From Candidatus Latescibacterota bacterium (lineage in GTDB: Bacteria; Latescibacterota; UBA2968; UBA8231), in assembly GCA_003529325.1 (NCBI GenBank), contig DPVW01000463.1:9256-28849 (forward strand): 19,594 nt of DNA, written 5' to 3'. Below the pieces are notes generated by a model. The model saw nothing but the letters and a program-made list of their open reading frames with translations. It made no database searches and was not told where the DNA came from. The first letter of the stretch is position 1, and every line of letters starts with the position of its first letter. The position numbers and the translations under genes are program-made. Below are positions 6,962 through 14,289 of this stretch, in pieces.

Positions 6962-8338
6962 ATGAACTTCGACCACGACATGATCGTACTCGGTGGCGGC
7001 TCGGCGGGCTACGCCGCAGCACGCACGGCACGCGACGCCGGTGCCGATGTCGCCATCGTCGATCCAGGGCCCCTCGGTGGCCTCTGCATCTTGCGCGGCT
7101 GCATGCCAAGCAAGGCGATCTTGCGCTCCTCCGACATCCTGGCGCTGATGCGCCGGGCAGGTGAGTTCGGCCTGCATACCGGTGACGTCGGCGCCGATCT
7201 TGGGGCGATCATCGACCGCAAGGATCGGCTCATCGCCGAATTCGCCGAGTATCGCATCGAGCAACTGCGGGAGTTCAAGCTGTACGAAGAGTACGGGTGC
7301 TTCCTGTCGCCACACGAGATCGACGTCGGTGGACAGACGCTGTCGGCACGGACCTTCGTCATCGCCACCGGCTCCGTCGTCAGTCATGTGCCGATCCCCG
7401 GTCTCGACGACGTGGGCTACATCACCAGCGACGAGGCTCTCGAGTTGCGCCATGCGCCGGCTTCGATGCTCGTGCTCGGTGCCGGCGCCGTCGCCTGTGA
7501 GCTGGCCCAGTTCTACCAGCGCATCGGCGTTGACGTGACGATGATTCAACGCAGCCATCACATCCTTTCCGGCGTCGATGAGGATCTGGCTCGGCCCGTG
7601 GAAGCGCGATTCCGTGAAGAGGGCCTCAAGTTGTTCACGGGTACGCATCTGCATCGGTTCGAGCAGCAGAATCGACTGAAGGTGGCACACTTCACCCATG
7701 AAGGCGAGGAAAAGACCGCAGCGGCAGAGGTCATCTTTCAAGCCCTGGGTCGACGACCGAATTCGACGGGTCTGGCGCTGGCAAAAGCCCAGGTCAACGT
7801 CGACCATCACCGCGTCTGTGTCGATACCGACATGCGCACGAATCAGTCCCATATTTTTGCCGTAGGGGACGTCAATAACGTACACGAGATCGTCCACATC
7901 GCCGTACAACAGGCGGAGGTCGCCGGCTACAATGCGACGCACCCCGACGCGCCACAGCGGCATGTCGATGAACGTCTGACGATGGAAGTGACCTTCACCG
8001 ACCCACAGGTATCGACGGTGGGCCTCACCGAGAACAGCTGTCAGGCCAACGACGTGCCCTACCTCGTGGCCAGCTATCGGTTCGACGATCATGGCAAGTC
8101 GATCTGTCTCGGCGAAACCCATGGCCTGGTGAAGCTCCTATGTACCCCGCAAACAGGGGAGATTCTTGGCGCCGGCGTCTGTGGTCCGGAGGCGGCTGAA
8201 CTGATTCACGAACTCGGAGCCATCATGTATTTTCGCGGTACCGTCGACGACCTGGCGAAAATTCCCCATTACCACCCGACCCTGTCGGAGATCCTGACCT
8301 ATCCGGCAGAGGACCTGGCGGAGAGAGTTTCTGGCTGA
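6962..8338 (+). CDS. Dihydrolipoamide dehydrogenase-like FAD disulfide oxidoreductase
   Basis: Class I pyridine nucleotide-disulfide oxidoreductase of 458 residues. The FAD-binding G-G-G-S-A-G (11-16) is followed by the redox-active disulfide L-C-I-L-R-G-C-M-P-S-K (Cys42, Cys47). The NAD(P) site is G-A-G-A-V-A-C-E (173-180), and A-V-G-D-V-N belongs to the second FAD motif. The C-terminal catalytic dyad is H-Y-H-P-T-L-S-E (His438, Glu443). After the second strand of the NAD(P) fold the sequence is M-I-Q-R-S (Gln196, Arg197), where lipoamide dehydrogenases usually have an acidic residue. Mercuric reductase and NADPH enzymes lack that acid, so NADPH use is possible. No 2-oxoacid dehydrogenase genes are nearby, so the substrate is open. 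The ATG at 6962 is preceded by AAAGG; the longer frame from 6761 is a shadow of the TPR gene. Confidence 0.88.
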   Translation: MNFDHDMIVLGGGSAGYAAARTARDAGADVAIVDPGPLGGLCILRGCMPSKAILRSSDILALMRRAGEFGLHTGDVGADLGAIIDRKDRLIAEFAEYRIEQLREFKLYEEYGCFLSPHEIDVGGQTLSARTFVIATGSVVSHVPIPGLDDVGYITSDEALELRHAPASMLVLGAGAVACELAQFYQRIGVDVTMIQRSHHILSGVDEDLARPVEARFREEGLKLFTGTHLHRFEQQNRLKVAHFTHEGEEKTAAAEVIFQALGRRPNSTGLALAKAQVNVDHHRVCVDTDMRTNQSHIFAVGDVNNVHEIVHIAVQQAEVAGYNATHPDAPQRHVDERLTMEVTFTDPQVSTVGLTENSCQANDVPYLVASYRFDDHGKSICLGETHGLVKLLCTPQTGEILGAGVCGPEAAELIHELGAIMYFRGTVDDLAKIPHYHPTLSEILTYPAEDLAERVSG

Positions 8339-8402
8339 AGTTGCGCGGTAACACTCATCATCCTACGTACGATCACCATTCACATTTTGCGGGAGGCAGC
8401 AC

Positions 8403-8757
8403 ATGAATATCCGTGGTACCGACTTCATCTACTACCAGACCAATGACATGGACAAGGCCATCGCCTTCTATCGGGACACCCTGGGTCTGGAGATGTATGG
8501 ACAACGCCGGCAACGCCACCTTCGCCATCAACGATCCCTCTTCCTTTGACCCAAACATGAAGGCCCAGAGTGGCGGTGCCGCCGCGGCCTTCTCAGTAGA
8601 TGACGTACAAGCGACCATCACCGAGTTGCAGAGCAAGGGGGTGACGGTCACTGTGCCGATCAACGAGAGTCCGGTCTGTCACTTCGCCTGCGTCCTCGAC
8701 CCTGATGGCAACACGGTCTGGTTCCACCAGCGCAAGGACGGCAGCTTCGGCAACTAG
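8403..8757 (+). pseudogene. VOC/glyoxalase-family protein, frameshifted
   Basis: A strong Shine-Dalgarno (GGGAGG, 8391-8396) sits 6 nt before the ATG at 8403, which opens a typical vicinal-oxygen-chelate first half: 'D-F-I-Y-Y-Q-T-N-D-M-D-K-A-I-A-F-Y-R-D-T-L-G-L-E-M-Y-G'. Around 8495-8505 the reading frame must shift by +1 to continue as 'D-N-A-G-N-A-T-F-A-I-N-D', then the second half 'F-S-V-D-D-V...L-D-P-D-G-N-T-V-W-F-H-Q' to TAG at 8757. In intact relatives about seven residues (a 'W-A-E-F' strand) lie at the junction. A deletion of 3n+2 bases, roughly 20, would explain both the shift and the gap. Without a shift, translation from 8403 ends after roughly 45 codons. Either the gene is recently inactivated or the assembly has a local error. 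Confidence 0.75.
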
Positions 8758-10250
8758 ATTTGGCTGAGGATCTCCAGGGCCTTGTCCTCGAACAGGCGTT
8801 GCCATTCGGGCGCCACGAAACAGTCGCTGTCCTCCTGCGCCCCACCTCGATTCTTCAGTTGCTCGGCAGTGGGTGTGTAGTAGAGGTAGCCGTTGGTGAC
8901 ACCGGCAATGAAGGTGTATTCATGTGGCGACGCCCTCTTGAGGTGGAGACCCATGGTCACGGGCAACTCCCCGGCAAAAGTCAGCAGGGCGAATGGCCCG
9001 ATCTTTATGCCGGTGACTTCGGCGTCGACGGTGGCCCCCGCATGTGCCTCATTGCGCGCATGATGCAGACGCAACAGACCCAGATTCACCCCCACCCGTG
9101 TCAGCTGTTCCATGGTGTGAATGTTCTTCGTGTACTGGTCCAGCAATCTGCGGTTGACGTCATCCAGTTGCCGCAGGTGCTGCGAGCCCATCCTCTGCTC
9201 ATGTAAATATCGATGCGAGTCGAAGGATGGATATTCGGGCGACAGACTGTGTTTGATGAGCAGCGGCACGAAGGACTTCAGATTGAGCGATGTCGGCGCC
9301 AGTGCCTGCAGCAGGCGCGACTGCTCCGCTTCCAACGCCTCGATATGCGGTAACAGGTCCGCCTTCGGCAGCGCAATGGAATCGGCAATTACCTTGACCT
9401 GGGCTGCCGCCATGCCCCGAATCTTGCGAGCCGCCTGCAACGTGCTCAGACCGAGTCGCTGACCCAACGGTTCCGCATCCGCAGGATTGTCGACATCCCG
9501 GTAAAGGATGGGGTTGATGTCCGCCGCGCAGCCCTGGACGAACAAGGCGATGGCACCCTCGCCAAGGCCCTCCTCGATGACCTGTGAGGCAAATCCGGAC
9601 AGGTCCGCCGTGTTGCCGCCATCCGGAACGCCCTGGATGGGATGACAGGCGAAGTTGTAAACCAGCGCCAGCGTGTCACCATCGAGCCGGTCCAGGCGCA
9701 GAATGCCGATCTCGGGATCCACTGGGCCCACAGCTGCCACCTGTTCATCGGCTGGCAGACTGTACGCCCGGCGCACGTCGGCTTCCCGGCCATTGTGCAA
9801 CTGCAGGCGGCGATTCTCCGAGATCCGGTCTTCATGGCCACGCCCGACGCCGACTGTGACCGGGACCTGACCTCGGAATGCCTCGCGTACAGCCTGTACC
9901 GTGCGCGACTCAACATCGGCACAGACAACGCCATGGCAATGGCTGGCGTTGATGATGACATGCCCAGCGACGATGCCGGGATCCTGTCGCAGACTCGCAC
10001 GGACGTTGGCCAGGTAGTCGTTGCCGATGGAACCGATCTCGGCGATGGCTACAGCATCGACGGTGACCAGTACTGCGGTGGTGGTGGCATCACGCATCAC
10101 AAGGGCGCGCACGTAGAGTCGATCCCTGCCACGCGCTGCATCGACTGCGGCATAGAGTGGGTCGTCGATCTGGTCGGTGGCTGAGCCGGTGACATCGACC
10201 TTTGCCACTCCTGCCCACAACTGTTTTGTGCTCTGTGTCGGCGTACTCAT
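8754..10250 (-). CDS. Neutral ceramidase-like zinc hydrolase, cytoplasmic form
   Basis: 498 residues resembling the catalytic N-terminal domain of neutral/alkaline (non-lysosomal) ceramidases, zinc amidases that split ceramide into sphingosine and fatty acid. The four expected zinc ligands have counterparts: His104 in N-A-S-H-C-H-G, His203 in A-C-H-P-I, Glu428 in F-A-G-E-L-P-V and Tyr455 in N-G-Y-L-Y-Y-T-P. The Q-G-C-A-A-D-I-N-P block (239-247) matches the family 'QGnaGDvsP'. Known ceramidases are secreted and carry a C-terminal Ig-like domain; this one has no signal peptide and stops near the end of the catalytic domain. The substrate could therefore differ (another N-acyl lipid or amide). 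It lies downstream of inositol-phosphate synthase, separated by a terminator and its own upstream element. Its TAG shares the CTAG palindrome with the VOC gene stop. Confidence 0.82.
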   Translation of the reverse strand: MSTPTQSTKQLWAGVAKVDVTGSATDQIDDPLYAAVDAARGRDRLYVRALVMRDATTTAVLVTVDAVAIAEIGSIGNDYLANVRASLRQDPGIVAGHVIINASHCHGVVCADVESRTVQAVREAFRGQVPVTVGVGRGHEDRISENRRLQLHNGREADVRRAYSLPADEQVAAVGPVDPEIGILRLDRLDGDTLALVYNFACHPIQGVPDGGNTADLSGFASQVIEEGLGEGAIALFVQGCAADINPILYRDVDNPADAEPLGQRLGLSTLQAARKIRGMAAAQVKVIADSIALPKADLLPHIEALEAEQSRLLQALAPTSLNLKSFVPLLIKHSLSPEYPSFDSHRYLHEQRMGSQHLRQLDDVNRRLLDQYTKNIHTMEQLTRVGVNLGLLRLHHARNEAHAGATVDAEVTGIKIGPFALLTFAGELPVTMGLHLKRASPHEYTFIAGVTNGYLYYTPTAEQLKNRGGAQEDSDCFVAPEWQRLFEDKALEILSQI

Positions 10251-10267
10251 CTACCCACATCTCCCGT

Positions 10268-10308
10268 TCTGGTGAACATATAGAAAGCGCCCCGGGTCCT
10301 GCTGGAAA
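10268..10308 (-). promoter_or_regulatory. Two-part conserved upstream element, copy B
   Basis: Minus strand: TTTCCAGCA (10308-10300), 19 nt, then TATGTTCACCAGA (10280-10268), ending 18 nt before the ceramidase-like ATG. It matches copy A upstream of the sialidase-fold gene. The 9-mer falls in the loop of the terminator hairpin at 10286-10319 and the 13-mer begins just after its T-rich tail, so a terminator and a promoter or operator appear to be interleaved here. Confidence 0.5.
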
Positions 10309-10319
10309 TCCGGGGCGCT
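10286..10319 (-). terminator. Rho-independent terminator of the inositol-phosphate synthase gene
   Basis: A perfect 10-bp inverted repeat (AGCGCCCCGG, 10286-10295, with CCGGGGCGCT, 10310-10319) encloses a 14-nt loop. On the minus strand the stem is followed by TTTCTAT. It lies 31 nt beyond the synthase stop. On the plus strand no T tract follows, so it acts on minus-strand transcripts. Confidence 0.85.
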
Positions 10320-10350
10320 GCACTGTTGCTGCTGTCGGTTAACCGACTGG

Positions 10351-11664
10351 TCAGTCGTAGTACTCCTGGCCGAGGTGGGTGATCAGATCCTCGCCCATGA
10401 GAAACCGCAGAGTGTTCTTCAGCTTCATCATCTGGATGAAGATATCATGCTCGGGGTACAACTCGGGTGCCGTTTGCGGGCTCTTGAAATAGAAGCTCAG
10501 CCACTCCTGCACACCCTTCCAACCGGCACGCTGCGCCAGGTCGCCTAAGAGGACCAGATCGAGTACCAGCGGCGCCGCCAGAATCGAGTCGCGACAGAGG
10601 AAATTGACCTTGATCTGCATCGGGTATCCGAGCCAGCCGAAGATATCGATGTTGTCCCAACCCTCTTTCTCGTCTCCCCGCGGAGGATAGTAATTGATCC
10701 GCACCTTGTGGTAGATGTCACCATAGAGATCGGGGTTGAGCTCGGGCTGCAGGATGTGCTCCAAAACACCCAGCTTGCTCTCCTCCTTGGTCTTGAAGGA
10801 GTCCGGATCGTCGAGGATCTCACCATCTCGATTGCCGAGAATGTTGGTCGAAAACCAGCCGCTCAGGCCGAGCTGCCGCGCCTTCAGACCGGGGGCCAGG
10901 ATCGTCTTCATGAGTGTCTGACCGGTCTTGAAATCCTTGCCCATGATGGGCAGGCCCCGGTCCTCGGCGAGTTGGATGATCGCCGGCAGATCGACAGTCA
11001 GATTGGGCGCACCATTCAGATACGACACGCCCTCCATGAGCGCCGCATAGGCGTAGATCATGCTGGGTGCGATGGCCTCGTGATTGTCCTTCAGGCCCTG
11101 CTCGAAGGCTTCCACCGTCGCATGCACTTCCTCGGCCTGCAGAAAGATCTCGGTGCTACCACACCAGATCATGACCAGACGGTCGCAGCCATTGTCCGCC
11201 TTGAAGGTGCGGATATCCTCGCGCGCCATCGCCGCCAGATCCCACTTCGTCGCCGCCTCCTTCACCCACGAACCTTCCAGGCGACGCACGTAATTCTTGT
11301 CGAACACCGCTTTCATCGGCTTGATCGCCGAGAGCGTGTCCTTCATGGCATCCAGGGTCTTCTGCTCAAGCACACCGGCATGCGAGGCAGCGGTGTAAAC
11401 GTCATCCTCAAAAACGTCCCAACCGCCAAACACGAGCTGGTCCAGGCCGGCGAGAGGAACGAATTCTTTGATGAGGGGAGAGCGATTTTCGGTGCGCTTG
11501 CCCAGTCGGATGGTCCCCATCTGCGTCAGCGAACCAATCGGCTTGCCGAGGTCGGCTTTCACCGCCTCTACTCCGGCGATAAAAGTCGTCGCCACCGCCC
11601 CCATTCCTGGCATGAGAACGCCAAGTCGGCCGGCGGCTGGTTGTATCGTGTCGGGTCGATTCAT
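10351..11664 (-). CDS. Myo-inositol-1-phosphate synthase
   Basis: Converts glucose 6-phosphate to inositol 3-phosphate (L-myo-inositol 1-phosphate) with NAD+ as a recycled cofactor. This is the first step to inositol lipids or inositol-based osmolytes. The 437 residues show the NAD site G-V-L-M-P-G-M-G-A-V-A (15-25), the M-G-K-D-F-K-T-G-Q-T segment with a catalytic Lys, S-T-N-I-L-G-N-R-D-G, and the C-terminal I-K-V-N-F-L-C-R-D-S-I-L-A-A-P-L-V-L-D-L block typical of the family. An ATG at 11763 would add 33 poorly conserved-looking residues and run into the regulator's start region. The ATG at 11664 with AGAAG about 7 nt upstream is better. It is divergent from a LysR regulator and ends at a strong terminator. 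Confidence 0.92.
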   Translation of the reverse strand: MNRPDTIQPAAGRLGVLMPGMGAVATTFIAGVEAVKADLGKPIGSLTQMGTIRLGKRTENRSPLIKEFVPLAGLDQLVFGGWDVFEDDVYTAASHAGVLEQKTLDAMKDTLSAIKPMKAVFDKNYVRRLEGSWVKEAATKWDLAAMAREDIRTFKADNGCDRLVMIWCGSTEIFLQAEEVHATVEAFEQGLKDNHEAIAPSMIYAYAALMEGVSYLNGAPNLTVDLPAIIQLAEDRGLPIMGKDFKTGQTLMKTILAPGLKARQLGLSGWFSTNILGNRDGEILDDPDSFKTKEESKLGVLEHILQPELNPDLYGDIYHKVRINYYPPRGDEKEGWDNIDIFGWLGYPMQIKVNFLCRDSILAAPLVLDLVLLGDLAQRAGWKGVQEWLSFYFKSPQTAPELYPEHDIFIQMMKLKNTLRFLMGEDLITHLGQEYYD

Positions 11665-11735
11665 CGGTATTCTTCTGTTATGGAGGGTGGGAGATCGAAC
11701 TGTGCTCCCCAATAAGAGGTCTGAGAATCTATCGG

Positions 11736-11767
11736 ACAAATGAATATTTGTTATCTTATCCATAGAT
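11736..11767. promoter_or_regulatory. Probable LysR operator between the synthase and the regulator
   Basis: The divergent spacer is AT-rich compared with its surroundings. It contains a perfect dyad ACAAAT-GAAT-ATTTGT (11736-11751) and an exact ATC-N9-GAT box (11753-11767), the classical T-N11-A LysR recognition form. The box ends one base before the regulator's ATG, which fits autoregulation. A flanking ATCTAT (11727-11732) pairs with ATAGAT (11762-11767). Binding is inferred. Confidence 0.5.
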
Positions 11768-11768
11768 A

Positions 11769-12692
11769 ATGCCTATGAACCTACAACATCTGCGATACTT
11801 CCTGGCTATTGCCCGCACGGGCGGCTTCACGGCGGCGGCCCGCCAGTTGCACGTGACCCAGCCGACGGTGTCGAGTGCCATCGCTGAACTCGAGCAGGAT
11901 ATGGGGGTGCGCCTGTTTCATCGTGGCCGGCAGGTGGAATTGACGCTGGAGGGCCGCACCCTCGTCGACTACGCGGTACAAGTAGAAGACCTGCTCGATG
12001 AAGCGCGAGAACGTGTTGCCGGTGGCGAACCCCGACCTGGCGACAGCTTCCGCTTCGGTGCCATCGATGCTGCCGTCATTTATCTGTTGCCGGAGGTACT
12101 GCGCGACTACGTCGCCGGTCACCCTGAGGTGGAACTCGCTATCGAGGTGGGGCCCACCTCGCGAGATCTGGTGGAAGAGGTGCTCGCCAACCGCTCGGAA
12201 TTCGCCGTCATCTCGCTGCCCTACGAACACCCTCGGTTGCGCACGCTTCCCATCTTGCGCGATGAGATGCCTCTCGTCGTCGGCGCCACCCATCCTCTGG
12301 CTGACCGGCGCAGAGTACGGGTGCAGGAGATCGCCACAGAACCACTCATCCTCTTTCAGCCCGACTCCGTATCTCGACGGATCGTCGATGAACACTTCGC
12401 CGATGCGGGTTTCACACCCCGCGTGTTGATGGAGATGCGCAGCCCCGAAGCGATGCGCAAACTCGTCGAAGCCGGTGTGGGGGTTTCATTCCTGCCGAGG
12501 ATTTCGGTCGCCGAGTCGATCGCCACCGGTTCGGTCCGCGAGGTGCGCGTCACCGGGCTGTCCATCCACCGGGAGATCGGTCTGGGTTGGCGTCGTGGAC
12601 GCTACTTTGGCCCCACCGTACGAGCCCTCGTCGAGGCCCTTCTGGCCAGATACGATCTCGTGCAGGACTGGCATAGCGCCCTCGACAGCTGA
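11769..12692 (+). CDS. LysR-family transcriptional regulator
   Basis: 307 residues, the usual LysR length. The N-terminal winged helix-turn-helix (about 4-62) is clear: 'L-R-Y-F-L-A-I-A-R-T-G-G-F-T-A-A-A-R-Q-L' then 'T-Q-P-T-V-S-S-A-I-A-E-L-E'. It is followed by a linker helix and a periplasmic-binding-protein-like effector domain (about 90-300). It is divergent from inositol-phosphate synthase, the classical arrangement for a LysR protein and its target, and the gap holds a LysR-type box. The inducer is unknown; an inositol or sugar-phosphate ligand is speculation. ATG 11775 is an alternative start, and neither has an obvious Shine-Dalgarno, so the mRNA may be nearly leaderless. The stop is back to back with the DUF309 gene stop in TGATCA. 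Confidence 0.9.
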   Translation: MPMNLQHLRYFLAIARTGGFTAAARQLHVTQPTVSSAIAELEQDMGVRLFHRGRQVELTLEGRTLVDYAVQVEDLLDEARERVAGGEPRPGDSFRFGAIDAAVIYLLPEVLRDYVAGHPEVELAIEVGPTSRDLVEEVLANRSEFAVISLPYEHPRLRTLPILRDEMPLVVGATHPLADRRRVRVQEIATEPLILFQPDSVSRRIVDEHFADAGFTPRVLMEMRSPEAMRKLVEAGVGVSFLPRISVAESIATGSVREVRVTGLSIHREIGLGWRRGRYFGPTVRALVEALLARYDLVQDWHSALDS

Positions 12693-13238
12693 TCACGCTT
12701 CCGGGGTCGCGTCCACATCCGTCAACTGCAGCCTTGGAAGCACCGAGTCGGCGGCCGTCGGCGGCGCCGTTGCGTGTGCCGCCCAGAGTCTACCCATCTG
12801 CTGGATGAATGAGGTTACCTGCAATCCCATGCAGCGAGTACCACCCGTGCCGACATGGCGCAGATGATCTTCGGCACGCGACCACAAACCCTCACGGCCT
12901 CGATGGTTACCCTCCTCCCACTTGAGTAACGCCGCAGCCGTCTGGATCAGGCCCTGCAGCAGGTGCCGGGTGCTCTGCTGTTGACTGACCCGCCACGCCG
13001 CCTCCCACCATTCGTGTGCCTCCCACCAGTAACCGTGGTTGAAGAGATCGACACCGAAAAGCCAAGCTTCGTGTTGGCGCCAATTGTCCTGGGTTAGCGG
13101 CGAGCCATGGGGATCGGGAACTCCGAAGCTGTGGCCTAGGGGGTGCGTGCGAGGGTGCGGTGTCTCCCCCAGACGGTGGCGGTACCGGGGAAAGGGGAGA
13201 TCTGGGACCCAGCGCAGTGGCCTCTCAAGAGGCTTCAC
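12693..13238 (-). CDS. DUF309-family protein
   Basis: 181 residues. The core matches the DUF309 helical family: 'F-G-V-D-L-F-N-H-G-Y-W-W-E-A-H-E-W-W-E-A-A-W-R' followed by 'L-L-Q-G-L-I-Q-T-A-A-A-L-L-K-W-E-E-G-N', with the conserved A-H-E triad. No function is established for the family. A longer frame reaches 13388 inside the dus gene but reads as Arg/Cys-rich shadow. I chose the GTG at 13238, which has AAGGGG 5-6 nt upstream and lies 10 bp after the dus stop. It is the last gene of the leftward operon. Confidence 0.82.
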   Translation of the reverse strand: MKPLERPLRWVPDLPFPRYRHRLGETPHPRTHPLGHSFGVPDPHGSPLTQDNWRQHEAWLFGVDLFNHGYWWEAHEWWEAAWRVSQQQSTRHLLQGLIQTAAALLKWEEGNHRGREGLWSRAEDHLRHVGTGGTRCMGLQVTSFIQQMGRLWAAHATAPPTAADSVLPRLQLTDVDATPEA

Positions 13239-13248
13239 GGCTTCCCCT

Positions 13249-14280
13249 TCAACTGATTGCGGTGACGGCGACTGCCGCCTCCGAGGTATCGGGGCGTGTC
13301 GCCAATTGCCGCAATCGCGCCTCGAGGGGCGCCAGCTCCCTGAATTGGCACAGCTCACCGCGCAACTGCGCTGCGCCGCGCACACCACGGAAGTATCCAG
13401 CGTAGTGGCGGCGCATGCTGATCAAGCCATACCGCTCCCCTGAATGTTCGATGCTGAGCTGCAGGTGGTGGAGGCACAACTCGGCGCGTTCCAAAGGGGT
13501 CGGCTCATCGAGCAACTCTCCCGTCTCCAGGTGATGACGGATCTCACGGAACAGCCAGGGATGACGGATCGCGGCACGGCCGATCATGACCGCGTCACAG
13601 CCGGTACTGTCGAAGGCGGCACGGGCCGATTGCGGCGAGATGATGTCGCCGTTGAGGATCACCGGGATCTCGACGGCCGCTTTGATCCGCGGGATCCAGG
13701 AGTAATCCACGTCCCCTTTGTGTCCCTGAGCGCGCGTGCGACAGTGTACGGCCAGAGCCTGGACTCCTTCGTCCTGCAACATCTTGGCGACCTCGACGAT
13801 CTGGATGCTCGCCGCATCCCAACCGAGACGGGTTTTCACCGTGACGGGCAAGTGGGTGGCAGCGCGCACGCGGCGCACGACCTGACGCATCTGCGGCAGG
13901 TCACGGAGCAGACCGGCACCGGCACCACGCAGAGCGACATTGCTCACCCAGCAACCGCAATTGATGTCGATAAGATCCGGCTCACGCTCGCTGGCGATAC
14001 GCGTAGCTTCCTCCATCGACAGTTCGGAGGCCCCATAGATCTGGATGCCCAGTGGCCGCTCCGCTGCGGTGAAGTCAAGCTTGTGCGACGACCTGCGGGG
14101 CCCGTCGGGATCCTCCCGCAGCAAACCCTCGGCATTGACGAACTCCGTGTAGACCATGTCCGCCCCCAGTTGCCGACAGACGAGTCGGAATGGATGCTCA
14201 GAGACATCCTCCATGGGCGCCAGCAGCAGGCCGGGACGGACGCAGACAGCACCGATCTGCAGGGGGTGGTCGAGGGCCAT
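13249..14280 (-). CDS. tRNA-dihydrouridine synthase
   Basis: An FMN-dependent enzyme that reduces uridines in the tRNA D-loop. 343 residues with L-A-P-M-E-D-V-S-E-H-P-F-R (20-32) opening the TIM barrel, P-V-T-V-K-T-R-L-G-W (145-154, FMN-contacting Lys149), A-V-H-C-R-T-R-A-Q and I-P-V-I-L-N-G-D-I phosphate-binding segments, and a C-terminal helical domain with M-R-R-H-Y-A-G-Y. The catalytic loop reads D-I-N-C-G-C-W-V (Cys110), with Trp instead of the usual Pro after the catalytic Cys. Which Dus subclass it is, and hence which uridine it modifies, I cannot decide. It lies 9 bp from NIPSNAP and just before DUF309. Confidence 0.9.
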   Translation of the reverse strand: MALDHPLQIGAVCVRPGLLLAPMEDVSEHPFRLVCRQLGADMVYTEFVNAEGLLREDPDGPRRSSHKLDFTAAERPLGIQIYGASELSMEEATRIASEREPDLIDINCGCWVSNVALRGAGAGLLRDLPQMRQVVRRVRAATHLPVTVKTRLGWDAASIQIVEVAKMLQDEGVQALAVHCRTRAQGHKGDVDYSWIPRIKAAVEIPVILNGDIISPQSARAAFDSTGCDAVMIGRAAIRHPWLFREIRHHLETGELLDEPTPLERAELCLHHLQLSIEHSGERYGLISMRRHYAGYFRGVRGAAQLRGELCQFRELAPLEARLRQLATRPDTSEAAVAVTAIS

Positions 14281-14289
14281 TGGAAAGGT

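Noticed and set aside
6932..8122. 396-codon minus-strand open frame
   Set aside because: Antisense to the flavoprotein gene, whose cofactor motifs are all intact on the plus strand.
10708..11715. 335-codon plus-strand open frame
   Set aside because: Antisense to inositol-phosphate synthase; composition is His/Arg-rich as expected for a shadow.
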